64,000 nt of DNA from CAYVBE01 sp964572825 (GTDB lineage Bacteria; Planctomycetota; Brocadiia; SM23-32): NCBI GenBank assembly GCA_964572825.1, contig CAZNGS010000015.1, positions 14,507-78,506 on the forward strand, in the 5' to 3' direction. Position numbers and translations under genes: made by a program. Shown here piece after piece: positions 55,746-63,787 of the stretch (the first letter of the stretch is position 1; every line of letters begins with the position of its first letter). Below the pieces are notes generated by a model. The model searched no databases. It was not told the origin of the DNA and worked only from the letters and a program-made list of their open reading frames with translations.

Positions 55746-57460
55746 CAAACACTCCGTCAAGACGCGATTTTCTGAAAGCATCCCTCTTTGGGGCCTGCGG
55801 CGCCACGTTCGCCGCCGGTTGTTCCAGCCTGCCCGGATACGGCAGGCGGAGCAAGCGACCGAACATCGTGGTGGTCTTCTCGGACGATGCGACGCCCAGC
55901 TATCACAGTTGCTATGGCGGACGCACGCCCACGCCGGCCATCGACTCCATCGCCACAGAAGGCGCCCTGTTCAACAACGCCTTTTGTGTCAGTTCCCTGT
56001 GCTGTCCCTCGCGCCAGAACCTCCTGACTGGCCAGTTCGTGGGCCGCGCCCCCCGGGTCATCGAACAGACGCCCGAGGACGAGCCCTACAAGATCGTGCA
56101 GAATGCCAATATCACGCCCCGGGTACCCTGCCTGGGCCGCATCTTCAGCCGGGCGGGCTACCGCACGGGCTTCCTGGGCAAATGGCACAGCAACTGGGAG
56201 GTCAAAGAGGCATACCCCGAGTTCGAGACCATCCCCCGTGACGCCGACCCCGACGACCCCGAAGTGGATAGCGCCCTGCGGAAACAACAGAAGATCTACT
56301 CGAAGTTCATCGAGGACATGGCCGGCTTCGACCACGTCTCGCACGTGATCATGGCCAACCACGTCTGGTTACCCGCGAAGCTCAGAACGCATAACGTCGA
56401 GTGGATGACCCAGGGCGCGCTGGATTTCATCGACGAAGCGGCCCAGGGCCATGAGCCGTTCCTGCTCTACGTGGCCGACACCCTCATCCACTCCCCCAAT
56501 ACGGCCGAGATTGTCGAGCATGATCCACGCTACACGCCGGGAGGCAAGCTCGATTCCGTCCCCACCTGCCATCCGCCGCGATCGACGGTACGGGAGCGCG
56601 CCCAAAAGGCCGGTCTCCCATTCGAGACGGACGACGACCCCCAGGCCGGAATGCAGATGGGCATGATCATGCTGGACGACCAGGTCCGGGCCATCCAGGA
56701 CAAGCTCCGCGAACTCAACATTGAAGACAACACCATCGTGGTCTATGCTGCGGACAACGGGATATATGGCAAGGGCTCTGCCTATTACTCGGGAGCCATC
56801 GAGCCGTTGCTCATCAAGTGGCCCGGAAAGATCCAGCCCGGAACCATCGTCGAGCAGCCCGTTTCGTTCGTCGACATCGCCCCGACGCTGATGGCTGCCG
56901 CGGGCATACCGGTGGACTGCCAGGTCGACGGAATAAACCTCCTGCCCGCGGCCATGCACGGGGAGAACCTGGGCCGCGACACCGTCTACATGGAACTGGG
57001 ATACACCCGGGCCGTCCTCAAGGGCAGATATCACTATGTGGCATTCCGCCCGCCGCACAGCATGCTCAGGGCGATGGAAAACGGCGAACACGATGTGGCC
57101 CTGGACCACTGGGGAGAGGAGTCCAAAGGCTTCACCAGGATGAACGCACCCTACAAGCCACACTTCTTCGAGCCCGACCAGTTGTATGACATCGAGAAAG
57201 ATCCGTTTGAGCGGAACAACCTGGCCCATGATCCGGCCTACGCCGACATCCTGAAGGACATCAAGGCCGAACTCGGGAAGTACCTGAGCCGCTTTGAGCG
57301 GCCCTTCCCCCTGGAAGTGCCGCCCTTCATGGAGTCCGAGGCTTACCAGAAGCTGGTCGCGGCCCGGTGGGAGCAAATCAACCGAAAAGTCCGTCATCCG
57401 CAAGGTTATGACGCCGAGAGAATCATGAACCTCAACCTGCCCGAACCGGCGGCGGAGTGA
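55742..57460 (+). CDS. Sulfatase, Tat-exported predicted lipoprotein
   Basis: A 572-residue type I sulfatase of the alkaline phosphatase superfamily. SRRDFLKAS at 6-14 is a twin-arginine signal, and GCSS near 27 offers a lipobox cysteine, so it is probably membrane-anchored outside the cytoplasm. NIVVVFSDD supplies the first metal-site aspartates. The maturation motif C87-C-P-S-R91 carries the cysteine converted to formylglycine. GKWHSNW contributes the active-site lysine and histidine, and YAADNGIYG the late Asp-Asn metal pair. It hydrolyses a sulfate ester, presumably on the target glycan. The enzyme that makes formylglycine is not in this window. A second sulfatase follows 300 bases downstream. 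Confidence 0.93.
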   Translation: MTNTPSRRDFLKASLFGACGATFAAGCSSLPGYGRRSKRPNIVVVFSDDATPSYHSCYGGRTPTPAIDSIATEGALFNNAFCVSSLCCPSRQNLLTGQFVGRAPRVIEQTPEDEPYKIVQNANITPRVPCLGRIFSRAGYRTGFLGKWHSNWEVKEAYPEFETIPRDADPDDPEVDSALRKQQKIYSKFIEDMAGFDHVSHVIMANHVWLPAKLRTHNVEWMTQGALDFIDEAAQGHEPFLLYVADTLIHSPNTAEIVEHDPRYTPGGKLDSVPTCHPPRSTVRERAQKAGLPFETDDDPQAGMQMGMIMLDDQVRAIQDKLRELNIEDNTIVVYAADNGIYGKGSAYYSGAIEPLLIKWPGKIQPGTIVEQPVSFVDIAPTLMAAAGIPVDCQVDGINLLPAAMHGENLGRDTVYMELGYTRAVLKGRYHYVAFRPPHSMLRAMENGEHDVALDHWGEESKGFTRMNAPYKPHFFEPDQLYDIEKDPFERNNLAHDPAYADILKDIKAELGKYLSRFERPFPLEVPPFMESEAYQKLVAARWEQINRKVRHPQGYDAERIMNLNLPEPAAE

Positions 57461-57759
57461 ACAAAACCCATGTGCTGAAAAGCGGGGCAGCCTGTCCATT
57501 GAAGTCCTGGTTGAAGTTGAGTGTGGAACAACGGTCGTCGTGGTAGGCGGAGCGCTGATGCTCCTCTCCGTTCCAAAAGTGCGTGTTACACAACTGGACG
57601 CAGGATCAGGACGCCGATGTCCTTGGTCGCCCGTCTCCACAACCACGCTCATTCTTCGGAGCAGGAACCACATAAACGAGGACCCGCCGGGACGAAGGCT
57701 AAGACGGATAGAACCGCTGATAGGGCGGATTTCACAATCTGTTTGTGGAGAATGATTGT
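57461..57759. other. Intergenic gap between the two sulfatase genes
   Basis: About 300 bases with no credible gene. GC bias at third positions disappears in all frames, unlike the flanking genes. A short inverted repeat (CACAA at 57733-57737 and TTGTG at 57743-57747) lies just upstream of the second sulfatase start and overlaps its presumed ribosome-binding region. This may be a regulatory site or chance. A promoter for the second sulfatase is likely here. Confidence 0.4.
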
Positions 57760-59211
57760 ATGAGCCAGCGGAGCTTTGCGAAGCGGCCGAACATCGTGAT
57801 TACGATCTCCGACGACCAGCGGTTCGACGCGCTGGGAGCCGCCGGCAACCCGGAGATACGCACTCCGGCCATGGACGCCCTGGCCGAACGCGGGATGCAC
57901 TTCACCACGGCGTATCACGGGGGCGCCACCGTGCACGCCGTCTGCTGCCCCAGCCGCGCCATGCTGTTCACCGGCCGGCAACTCTACAGTATCCCGAACA
58001 TCATCAAGGGCTGGTGGCAGGAGGAGTCGCCGCTGTTCGAGGCGCCCAACCCGGACCCGATGTGCGCGCCCATGTTGGGTGAACTGCTCCGGCAGAACGG
58101 CTACCACTGCTTCGCCGCCGGGAAGTGGCACAACATGCAGGTGACCTTCACGCGCAACTTCAACGACGGGGCGGCGATCTACTGGACCGGCGGCAACCCA
58201 ATCCAGCGGGCATTGCGGAACAAACCCCTCCTGCCGTCGGGACGCTACGGTCGCCAGCGGCCGGAGGATCTCCAGCGCGGCGGGCACTTCAACAAGCCCA
58301 TGTGCGAGTTCGACGCCAGCGGGGAATACAGCGACTACACCTATTACCGTGAGCGGCGGCACACCACCGAGGCGTTTACGGAGGGAGCGGTCGACTTCCT
58401 GGACGCCTACGACGGCGATCGACCGTTCTTCCTCTACTGCGCGTTCACCGCACCCCACGGACCCTACAGGACGTACCCGAAATGGCACGAGCAATACCCG
58501 GCGGACGCAGTCAGCCTGCCTCCCAACTATTGCCCCTGCCACCCGTTCGACAACGGGGGACTGTTTGTCAAAGACCGCATGGAGCGCGGCTGGCAGCTCA
58601 CCGAGCAGGAGGCCAGGGAGGCCATCGCCGGCCATTACGCCATGACCGCCCACGAGGACGACGGCATACGCCGCATCCATGAGGCCCTGGAGCGCAATGG
58701 CTACCTCGAGAACACCATCGTCATCCACACCGGCGATCACGGCAAGTCCGACGGCCACCACGGTCTCAAGGGCAAACAAAGCCTCTACGAACACGCCGCC
58801 AGAGTGCCGCTGCTGATGGCGGGCCCCGACATACCGGCGGGCAGCCGGTGCGACGAGATGGTCTATCAGCACGACCTGTTCCCCACGCTGCTGGAGGTCT
58901 GCGGCGTGGATGTCCCGGAGGGCCTCTGGTACCGGAGTCTCTGGCCGCTCATCGGGGGCTCTGGAGAGGGTTGGGACCTGGTGTTCAGCTCCTACATCGA
59001 CACCCAGCGCATGGTGCGGGATCGACGCCACAAACTGATCGAGTACAATGTGGGCGGAACGCGGCACACGCAACTGTTCGACCTCGTGGCGGATCCGTGG
59101 GAGCTCGACAACCTCAGCGAAGACGCCGAACATGCCGACGATCTGGAGCGTCTGGGCCGGGAGCTGAAGCGGTGGCAGGCCGAGGTGGGTGATCCCTGCG
59201 AGATCCTGTAG
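57760..59211 (+). CDS. Sulfatase without recognisable export signal
   Basis: A 483-residue type I sulfatase. NIVITISDDQ gives the N-terminal metal aspartates. C62-C-P-S-R66 is the formylglycine motif and GKWHNMQ the conserved lysine region. HTGDHGKSDGHHG holds the C-terminal Asp-His pair, followed by KQSLYEHAARVPLL. Unlike its neighbour it begins directly at the domain, with no Sec or Tat signal, so it is predicted to act in the cytoplasm on imported sulfated sugars unless the start is wrong. The ATG at 57760 has GGAG 9 bases upstream; GTG 57745 would add only five residues. The PanB homologue starts 42 bases after the stop. Confidence 0.92.
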   Translation: MSQRSFAKRPNIVITISDDQRFDALGAAGNPEIRTPAMDALAERGMHFTTAYHGGATVHAVCCPSRAMLFTGRQLYSIPNIIKGWWQEESPLFEAPNPDPMCAPMLGELLRQNGYHCFAAGKWHNMQVTFTRNFNDGAAIYWTGGNPIQRALRNKPLLPSGRYGRQRPEDLQRGGHFNKPMCEFDASGEYSDYTYYRERRHTTEAFTEGAVDFLDAYDGDRPFFLYCAFTAPHGPYRTYPKWHEQYPADAVSLPPNYCPCHPFDNGGLFVKDRMERGWQLTEQEAREAIAGHYAMTAHEDDGIRRIHEALERNGYLENTIVIHTGDHGKSDGHHGLKGKQSLYEHAARVPLLMAGPDIPAGSRCDEMVYQHDLFPTLLEVCGVDVPEGLWYRSLWPLIGGSGEGWDLVFSSYIDTQRMVRDRRHKLIEYNVGGTRHTQLFDLVADPWELDNLSEDAEHADDLERLGRELKRWQAEVGDPCEIL

Positions 59212-59253
59212 ACACTTCTGAGGACGATCAATGACACCAGGGAGGTCTGAAGG

Positions 59254-60105
59254 ATGGGCAAGAAGAAGCTGAGCGTGCTGGACCTGCAGCGCAGGAAGGA
59301 CAAGGCCGACCCCGTCGTCTGGGTCACCGCCTACGACTACATCACGGCCCAACTCGCGGAGAAGGCCGGCATCGACATGATACTGGTGGGCGACAGCCTG
59401 GGAATGTGCATCTACGGCTATCCCGGCACGATTCCCGTCACGATGGACCAGTGCATCTACCACTGCGAGGCCGTGCGGCGGGCGGCGCCGAACACCTTCA
59501 TCATCGGGGACATGCCCTTCGGCTCCTACCAGGTCAACGCCGACGAGGCCACCCGCAACGCCATCCGCTTCCACAAGGAAGCCGACGTGGACGCCGTCAA
59601 GCTGGAGGGCGGCGCGAGGGTCGCCGACGTGGTGGAGAGCATCGCCAACAGCGGCATGCTCCTGATGGGGCATCTGGGCCTGACCCCGCAGTCCTCGAAC
59701 GTGCTGGGCGGCTTCAAGGCCCAGGGTCGGACGGCGGAGACCGCGAAGGACGTCATCGAGGATGCCCGCGTCATCCACGAGGCCGGCGCGTTCTCCATCC
59801 TTATCGAGGCCGTGCCGCCGGAGGTCTGCAAGATCATCCGCGACGAGCTGCCGATACCGATCTACTCCATCGGCGCCGGACCGCACGCCGACGGCCAGCT
59901 CATGATCTGCAGCGACATCATCGGCCACTTCCAGGCGTTCACCCCGAAGTTCGTCAAGCGCTACGGCGACGTCGCCGGGGAGATCAGCAAGTCCTTCGAG
60001 CAATACATCCGGGAGGTGCGCGACGGGGATTTTCCCAACGAGGATTACGTCTATACCATGCTGGAAGGCGAGCACGAGAAACTGCAGGAAATCCTGGGCG
60101 AGTAG
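59254..60105 (+). CDS. panB: 3-methyl-2-oxobutanoate hydroxymethyltransferase (ketopantoate synthase)
   Basis: A 283-residue TIM-barrel protein matching PanB, which transfers a hydroxymethyl group from 5,10-methylene-tetrahydrofolate to ketoisovalerate in pantothenate synthesis. Diagnostic segments are VTAYDYITAQLAEKAG, VGDSLGM and GDMPFGSY, with the Mg2+-binding aspartates, KLEGG, GHLGLTPQ, IEAVPPEV with the catalytic glutamate, and YSIGAGPHADGQ. All expected metal and catalytic residues appear present. No panC or panD is adjacent, and the gene sits among sulfatases and gene fragments. It could be the genuine biosynthetic enzyme or a relative recruited to another 2-oxo acid. GGGAGG and GAAGG stand just before the ATG. 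Confidence 0.88.
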   Translation: MGKKKLSVLDLQRRKDKADPVVWVTAYDYITAQLAEKAGIDMILVGDSLGMCIYGYPGTIPVTMDQCIYHCEAVRRAAPNTFIIGDMPFGSYQVNADEATRNAIRFHKEADVDAVKLEGGARVADVVESIANSGMLLMGHLGLTPQSSNVLGGFKAQGRTAETAKDVIEDARVIHEAGAFSILIEAVPPEVCKIIRDELPIPIYSIGAGPHADGQLMICSDIIGHFQAFTPKFVKRYGDVAGEISKSFEQYIREVRDGDFPNEDYVYTMLEGEHEKLQEILGE

Positions 60106-60156
60106 GTCGCAGCGCAGCCCCGACGGTTGACTCTGACGGAGAGGGGGCAAATTCCC

Positions 60157-60579
60157 ATGAAAGCACTGGTGATCGAGGAATTCGGCGGTCCAGAGGTCTT
60201 CCACGTCGCCGACGTGCCGGACCCGAAGCTCAGGCCGGGCCACGTGCTCATCCGCGTGGCCGGGTCCAGCGTGAACCCGATCGACTGGAAGGTCCGCAGC
60301 GGCGCGTTCACGGGCATCGCGCCCGACTTCCCGGCCGTCCGGCATCGGCTTTTCGCCGAGCACCTCACCGCCGAGTACCGCGGCCGCACCGTGGAAGAAT
60401 GGAAGTTCCCCGCCCACCGGCCCGACAACCACTGGCTCGACTGCGTCGTCGGTTGCGCCGCCGCCGCGTCCATGCAGGGCGTCGAGCGCATCGGAGCGGC
60501 CGTGCAGCCCACAGGGGACCGGCCGCGGCTCAGACTGTCTGGCCTTCAACGACAGAGGGTGCGCGGCCGAGGCCAATAG
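60157..60579 (+). pseudogene. Chimeric frame: MDR dehydrogenase N-terminus joined to phage terminase C-terminus
   Basis: Residues 1 to about 58 (MKALVIEEFGGPEVFHV, GHVLIRVAGSSVNPIDWKVRSG) are the start of a zinc-free MDR quinone reductase or alcohol dehydrogenase. From about residue 61 (AEHLTAEYRGRTVEEWKF, RPDNHWLDCVVGCAAAASM) the protein is instead the C-terminal end of a GpA-type phage terminase large subunit, running to its natural-looking basic end at 60,579. The seam lies near 60,330-60,340. Neither half can be functional: the MDR lacks its Rossmann domain and the terminase its ATPase and nuclease. It marks a recombination or deletion junction, or an assembly join. The ATG at 60157 follows GAGGGGG. 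Confidence 0.75.
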
Positions 60580-60755
60580 ATAGTCTTGTGCAGTTGTTTG
60601 ATTAGGCGAACGGGCGCCGTAGAATGGCTATCCGTAGAAAGCCTGGGGCCGGAACGGGATTCAAAGTGCGAGGTCGCTCTGGTTTCCTCCGGTCACTCGC
60701 ATACTGCTGGAGCGGAGATGTGAAACCGCACACGATTCGGGAGCTTGACAGAAAA

Positions 60756-61433
60756 ATGGTAGCCGACGCAGAGAAACCAATCGCTGGTCGTTCCTTCTTC
60801 TGCTCATGGAGCGGAGGCAAAGACTCGTGTCTTGCCCTGTATCACTCGATCCGGAACGGTGGCATCCCCCACTCCCTTATCACGATGCTGTCGGAAGCCG
60901 GCGCAGTCTCGCGTTCTCATTCGTTGCCCAGGTCGCTGATTGAGGCACAGGCTATGAGTCTGGGGCTGCGGCCCGTCTTCCGTTCGGCCTCATGGGATGA
61001 ATACGAAGCGGAGTTCATCTCCGCTCTGCACGAGTTCAAGGAATCTGGAATCGAGGTGGGGGCATTCGGCGACATCGACGTGGAGCCGCATCGAGAATGG
61101 GTTAGGCGTGTGTGTGGTGTGCCGGGGATCGTGCCGCTTCACCCCCTCTGGAAACGAGATCGGCGCGAACTGCTGGAAGAGTTCATTGGTCTGGGATTTA
61201 TTGCCCAGATCGTCGTCGTCAACGAACAGAAGCTCGACAAGAGCTTCCTGGGGAGAATGATAGAGGCTCAGACAATGTCCGAGATGGAGGAGTGCGGGAT
61301 CGATCCGTCGGGAGAGCTGGGTGAATACCATACCGTTGTCACGGACGGTCCCATCTTCTCATCTAGGGTGGAGACCAGGCTGGTAGGTCAGCACAACCAC
61401 GAGGGCTACTGGTTTCTGGATGTTGACGCATAA
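60756..61433 (+). CDS. Dph6/MJ0570-type ATP-binding protein (diphthine-ammonia ligase family)
   Basis: A 225-residue PP-loop ATPase: SWSGGKDSCLAL holds the SGGxDS nucleotide-binding loop near residue 18. VGAFGDIDVEPHREWV and the closing SGELGEYHTVVTDGP are signatures of the Dph6 group. In eukaryotes Dph6 amidates diphthine; bacteria lack diphthamide, so bacterial members have another, unknown amidation or adenylation role. The frame is open back to 60,624, but the ATG at 60756 lies just before the domain and GGGAG precedes it; GTG 60720 is an alternative. Base composition is less GC-biased than in the cluster to its left, and gene fragments flank it on both sides, suggesting an inserted segment. 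Confidence 0.8.
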   Translation: MVADAEKPIAGRSFFCSWSGGKDSCLALYHSIRNGGIPHSLITMLSEAGAVSRSHSLPRSLIEAQAMSLGLRPVFRSASWDEYEAEFISALHEFKESGIEVGAFGDIDVEPHREWVRRVCGVPGIVPLHPLWKRDRRELLEEFIGLGFIAQIVVVNEQKLDKSFLGRMIEAQTMSEMEECGIDPSGELGEYHTVVTDGPIFSSRVETRLVGQHNHEGYWFLDVDA

Positions 61434-61737
61434 GGCCCTTCATCCGGAAAGCCCATCTCGCCAGGGCTCGGCCACGCGCAGGGCCGCCTCCCGCCAGCCT
61501 GCTCACGCGCTAGGCAGGCTTCGCTTTCACAAGGAATCATACTGTGCGGGCGGGGCAGTCTGTGTTCATATATTCCTTCACGCACTCTTACCGGCTCTGT
61601 CCATCGGTCCTGTCCTGGGTAGAACGGCGGAAGTGCTTCAGTCAATCTATTCCGGCGGCTAAATGACGTAGCATGAAGGCCAGAAGACGAACGAAGCATT
61701 CCGGCGCGCGGCGAGTTGTTCGGCTTAGGCCTGCCCG
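61434..61737. other. Non-coding gap inside the fragment region
   Basis: About 300 bases between the Dph6-type gene and the UPF0282 fragment. Frames on both strands are open for up to about 100 codons but show no codon bias or recognisable domain. The GC content is visibly lower than in the glycan cluster. No tRNA, inverted-repeat pair or insertion-sequence end was found by eye. Confidence 0.4.
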
Positions 61738-62055
61738 CTAATCTTCATGCCACTGTGCTGGCACCGGCTGTTCCTCGTACAGCCGGGCGCGTTGCGCTTC
61801 CAGAAGTCGCCGAGGACGGCCCATAAAATCTCCTGCACACGTTACACGGTTCGGGCTTTGTGCCGATATCTCTTGAATCCAAGAAAGCCCGTCCATGCAG
61901 CGCAGCAGATGATGGTCGATTATCAAGGTTTCCACTGTTTGGGCAAGCGTTAGTGATAGACGCCAGGTCTTCTCCTGCACATGAGAGGAAATATCCAGGT
62001 AAAGCGGTGGCCCGCTGACCAAGAGCATGGTGGGCTCCCACCGCTCAATCCGCCG
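61738..62055 (-). pseudogene. C-terminal fragment of a UPF0282-type MBL-fold metallo-hydrolase
   Basis: Reading the minus strand, about 105 codons end at a TAA/TAG-type stop at 61,738. They contain LLVSGPPLYL, VETLIIDHHLLRCMDG, CAGDFMGRPRRLLEAQR and the closing LYEEQPVPAQWHED, in the order found at the end of UPF0282 metallo-beta-lactamase-fold proteins. The N-terminal two thirds, including the HxHxDH metal site, are missing. Upstream the frame runs into sequence that is the antisense of an MDR dehydrogenase fragment, so the break lies near 62,045-62,060. The gene is truncated and not functional. Confidence 0.65.
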
Positions 62056-62056
62056 G

Positions 62057-62224
62057 GCGGCCCGGCTGTTCCCGCTGGCGGTCTCGATGCTCGCCGAGGA
62101 CGGCTCGCCGCTTCGCCGGATGGTCACTCCCCGCATGCCGTGGGAGCGCGCGGCCGAAGCATTCGAGATGTACTGCCACCCGGCCGAGCACGAGGGCACC
62201 CTCAAGCTGGCGCTGGAGCTTTAA
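62057..62224 (+). pseudogene. C-terminal fragment of an MDR-type dehydrogenase
   Basis: The plus-strand frame (open from 62,027) gives LFPLAVSMLAEDGSPLRRMV followed by PRMPWERAAEAFEMY and EHEGTLKLALEL before a TAA at 62,224. This resembles the last helix-strand elements of zinc-dependent alcohol/threonine dehydrogenases, which end with a T/P-R-F/M-P-W/L-x-x-A-x-E-A-F pattern. The catalytic and Rossmann domains are absent. It abuts the oppositely oriented UPF0282 fragment, so the two broken ends meet near 62,050. It may or may not derive from the same gene as the MDR N-terminus at 60,157. Confidence 0.5.
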
Positions 62225-62296
62225 GCCGGCCGGCCTCACGGTAACAATCCGTCGAAGAACGGCCGTCGATCTATGCCCCCGGAGCGTGATCGGGCC

Positions 62297-63787
62297 TCAT
62301 TTGCACTCCCGGATATTCGGGGGCTCGAACTCCGTCACGCCGCGCCGTTCGTATTCCCTGAATATAGCCCGGATGCGCCGCGCGCCCTCCTGGCAGGTCT
62401 GCGGATCGTCGTTCAACTCGTGGGCGCGGTAGAGTTCGTCCTGCAGTTCCTGCCAGTTCAACGTGGCGGGATCGGGCATCTCAGTCCCTTCGGCCCGGGG
62501 CTCTCCGCCCGGCGGGGCAGCCTGCCCGGCGGTCTCCAGCAGCCCTTCCTCGGCACGGACCGTCCGCTTCAGCCTCTCCAGCGCTTCCCGCGTCTTCGCG
62601 ATCTCCCGCTCCACCCATTCCCGGTGGTAGGGGCTGACCTTCCGCGGCGGCGGTGGCCAGCGCCCGTCGGAGTTGGCCGCGTTCGTCATGTGGAACCAGA
62701 ACTCTTCCACCAGGTCCCGGTAGCGCTCGTTCCCCCCGGCCGCCGGCTGCACGTTCTCCTTGTAGTCCCGGCGCATCAGGTCGAGCTGCGGGTCGAACCG
62801 CTTCGCCTCCGGCGTGTTGCCCCACACCTCGGCGTAGGTGCGGTGCCACGCCATGCCGTCTTCGACGAAGAACGGTTCCCCCACGGGCTCCTTCTCGCAT
62901 GCCTCCTTGAAGGTGATCATCGGCCCCAGCTGCGTTACGGCGTGCACCATCGCCTCCAGTCGGTCCCCGGCCTCCGGCACGATGCCGAAGCACTTCGAGT
63001 AGTCCCCGTAGTGCTTGATGTCGTAGTAGCCCCGAGTGCCGCAGTACTCCGCGTCGTCGGCCACGATGATCAGCGACCCCTCGTCCCGCGTGCCGGACCA
63101 GCGCCGGATGTTCTCCATGTAGTCGTCCAGCGCCACACTGCCCAGGAAGTAGCCGATGGACCGGCCGGCCAGGCGGTCGCTGCGGCACAGGCCGCCCAGG
63201 CCGGGCACCACGTCGCGGAAGGGTTTATGCAGCGCCGGGTCGGCGGGGTCCAGGTCGTACCAGGGCAGGTGACCTCCCCAGTAGATATTGTGGCCGCGGT
63301 TGCGCTCGACCCAGCCGTACTCCCGGTCGGTGCTGACCTTGTAGCTCTCGAAGTCGAGCGTCAGGTAGCTGTAGCCCGCGTCCCGGAAGGCCCGGGGGAC
63401 GTACTGCCGCCAGGTGCACTCCGGGTTCCACCCTGACTCCGGCCGGAAGCCCAGGTACTTCTCGTAGGTCCGCATGGAGAACTCGTTCGCCCACCGGCCG
63501 TCCTCCTCCGGGATGTTCGCCATGATGGGATGGGCGTAAGGCGAGCCCATGAACTCGCACTGCCCCCGCTCGATGGCGTCTTTCAGCTTCTCCAGCACGT
63601 CCGGTGTCACCTTGGCGATGTGCTCGATGGTGAAGCCGGACGCCTCGAACACGTATTTGGCCTCCGGGCACCGCTCGCGGAACACGTCGATGATGGTCTC
63701 GTAGGAGGCCCGGATAGTGCGCTCGAAGAAATAAGGCTCCAGCCAGGCGTAGTTCAGGTTGGCGTGGAAGATGGCCACGTACTCCAT
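62297..63787 (-). CDS. Glycoside hydrolase family 57-like protein
   Basis: A 496-residue protein with the GH57 (beta/alpha)7 barrel pattern. HANLNYAWLE opens the domain at residue 8. E123 in GWNPECTW sits where GH57 enzymes carry the catalytic nucleophile. DDAEYCG (D244/D245, E247) matches the acid/base segment, usually D-x-E-x-FG. GH57 members act on alpha-glucans or alpha-galactosides. A charged C-terminal helical segment (about 395-496) follows the barrel. No signal peptide. It is on the opposite strand from the cluster and separated from it by the fragment region, so it is probably a separate transcription unit whose promoter lies between 63,788 and 64,000. Confidence 0.8.
   Translation of the reverse strand: MEYVAIFHANLNYAWLEPYFFERTIRASYETIIDVFRERCPEAKYVFEASGFTIEHIAKVTPDVLEKLKDAIERGQCEFMGSPYAHPIMANIPEEDGRWANEFSMRTYEKYLGFRPESGWNPECTWRQYVPRAFRDAGYSYLTLDFESYKVSTDREYGWVERNRGHNIYWGGHLPWYDLDPADPALHKPFRDVVPGLGGLCRSDRLAGRSIGYFLGSVALDDYMENIRRWSGTRDEGSLIIVADDAEYCGTRGYYDIKHYGDYSKCFGIVPEAGDRLEAMVHAVTQLGPMITFKEACEKEPVGEPFFVEDGMAWHRTYAEVWGNTPEAKRFDPQLDLMRRDYKENVQPAAGGNERYRDLVEEFWFHMTNAANSDGRWPPPPRKVSPYHREWVEREIAKTREALERLKRTVRAEEGLLETAGQAAPPGGEPRAEGTEMPDPATLNWQELQDELYRAHELNDDPQTCQEGARRIRAIFREYERRGVTEFEPPNIRECK

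Noticed and set aside
57649..60576. Long minus-strand open frame opposite the second sulfatase and panB
   Set aside because: It crosses three plus-strand genes with clear catalytic motifs and the intergenic gaps, and its translation resembles nothing.
62225..62234. GCCGGCCGGC palindrome after the MDR fragment
   Set aside because: A perfect but loop-less GC palindrome, expected often at this composition; no second copy or attachment-site features seen.
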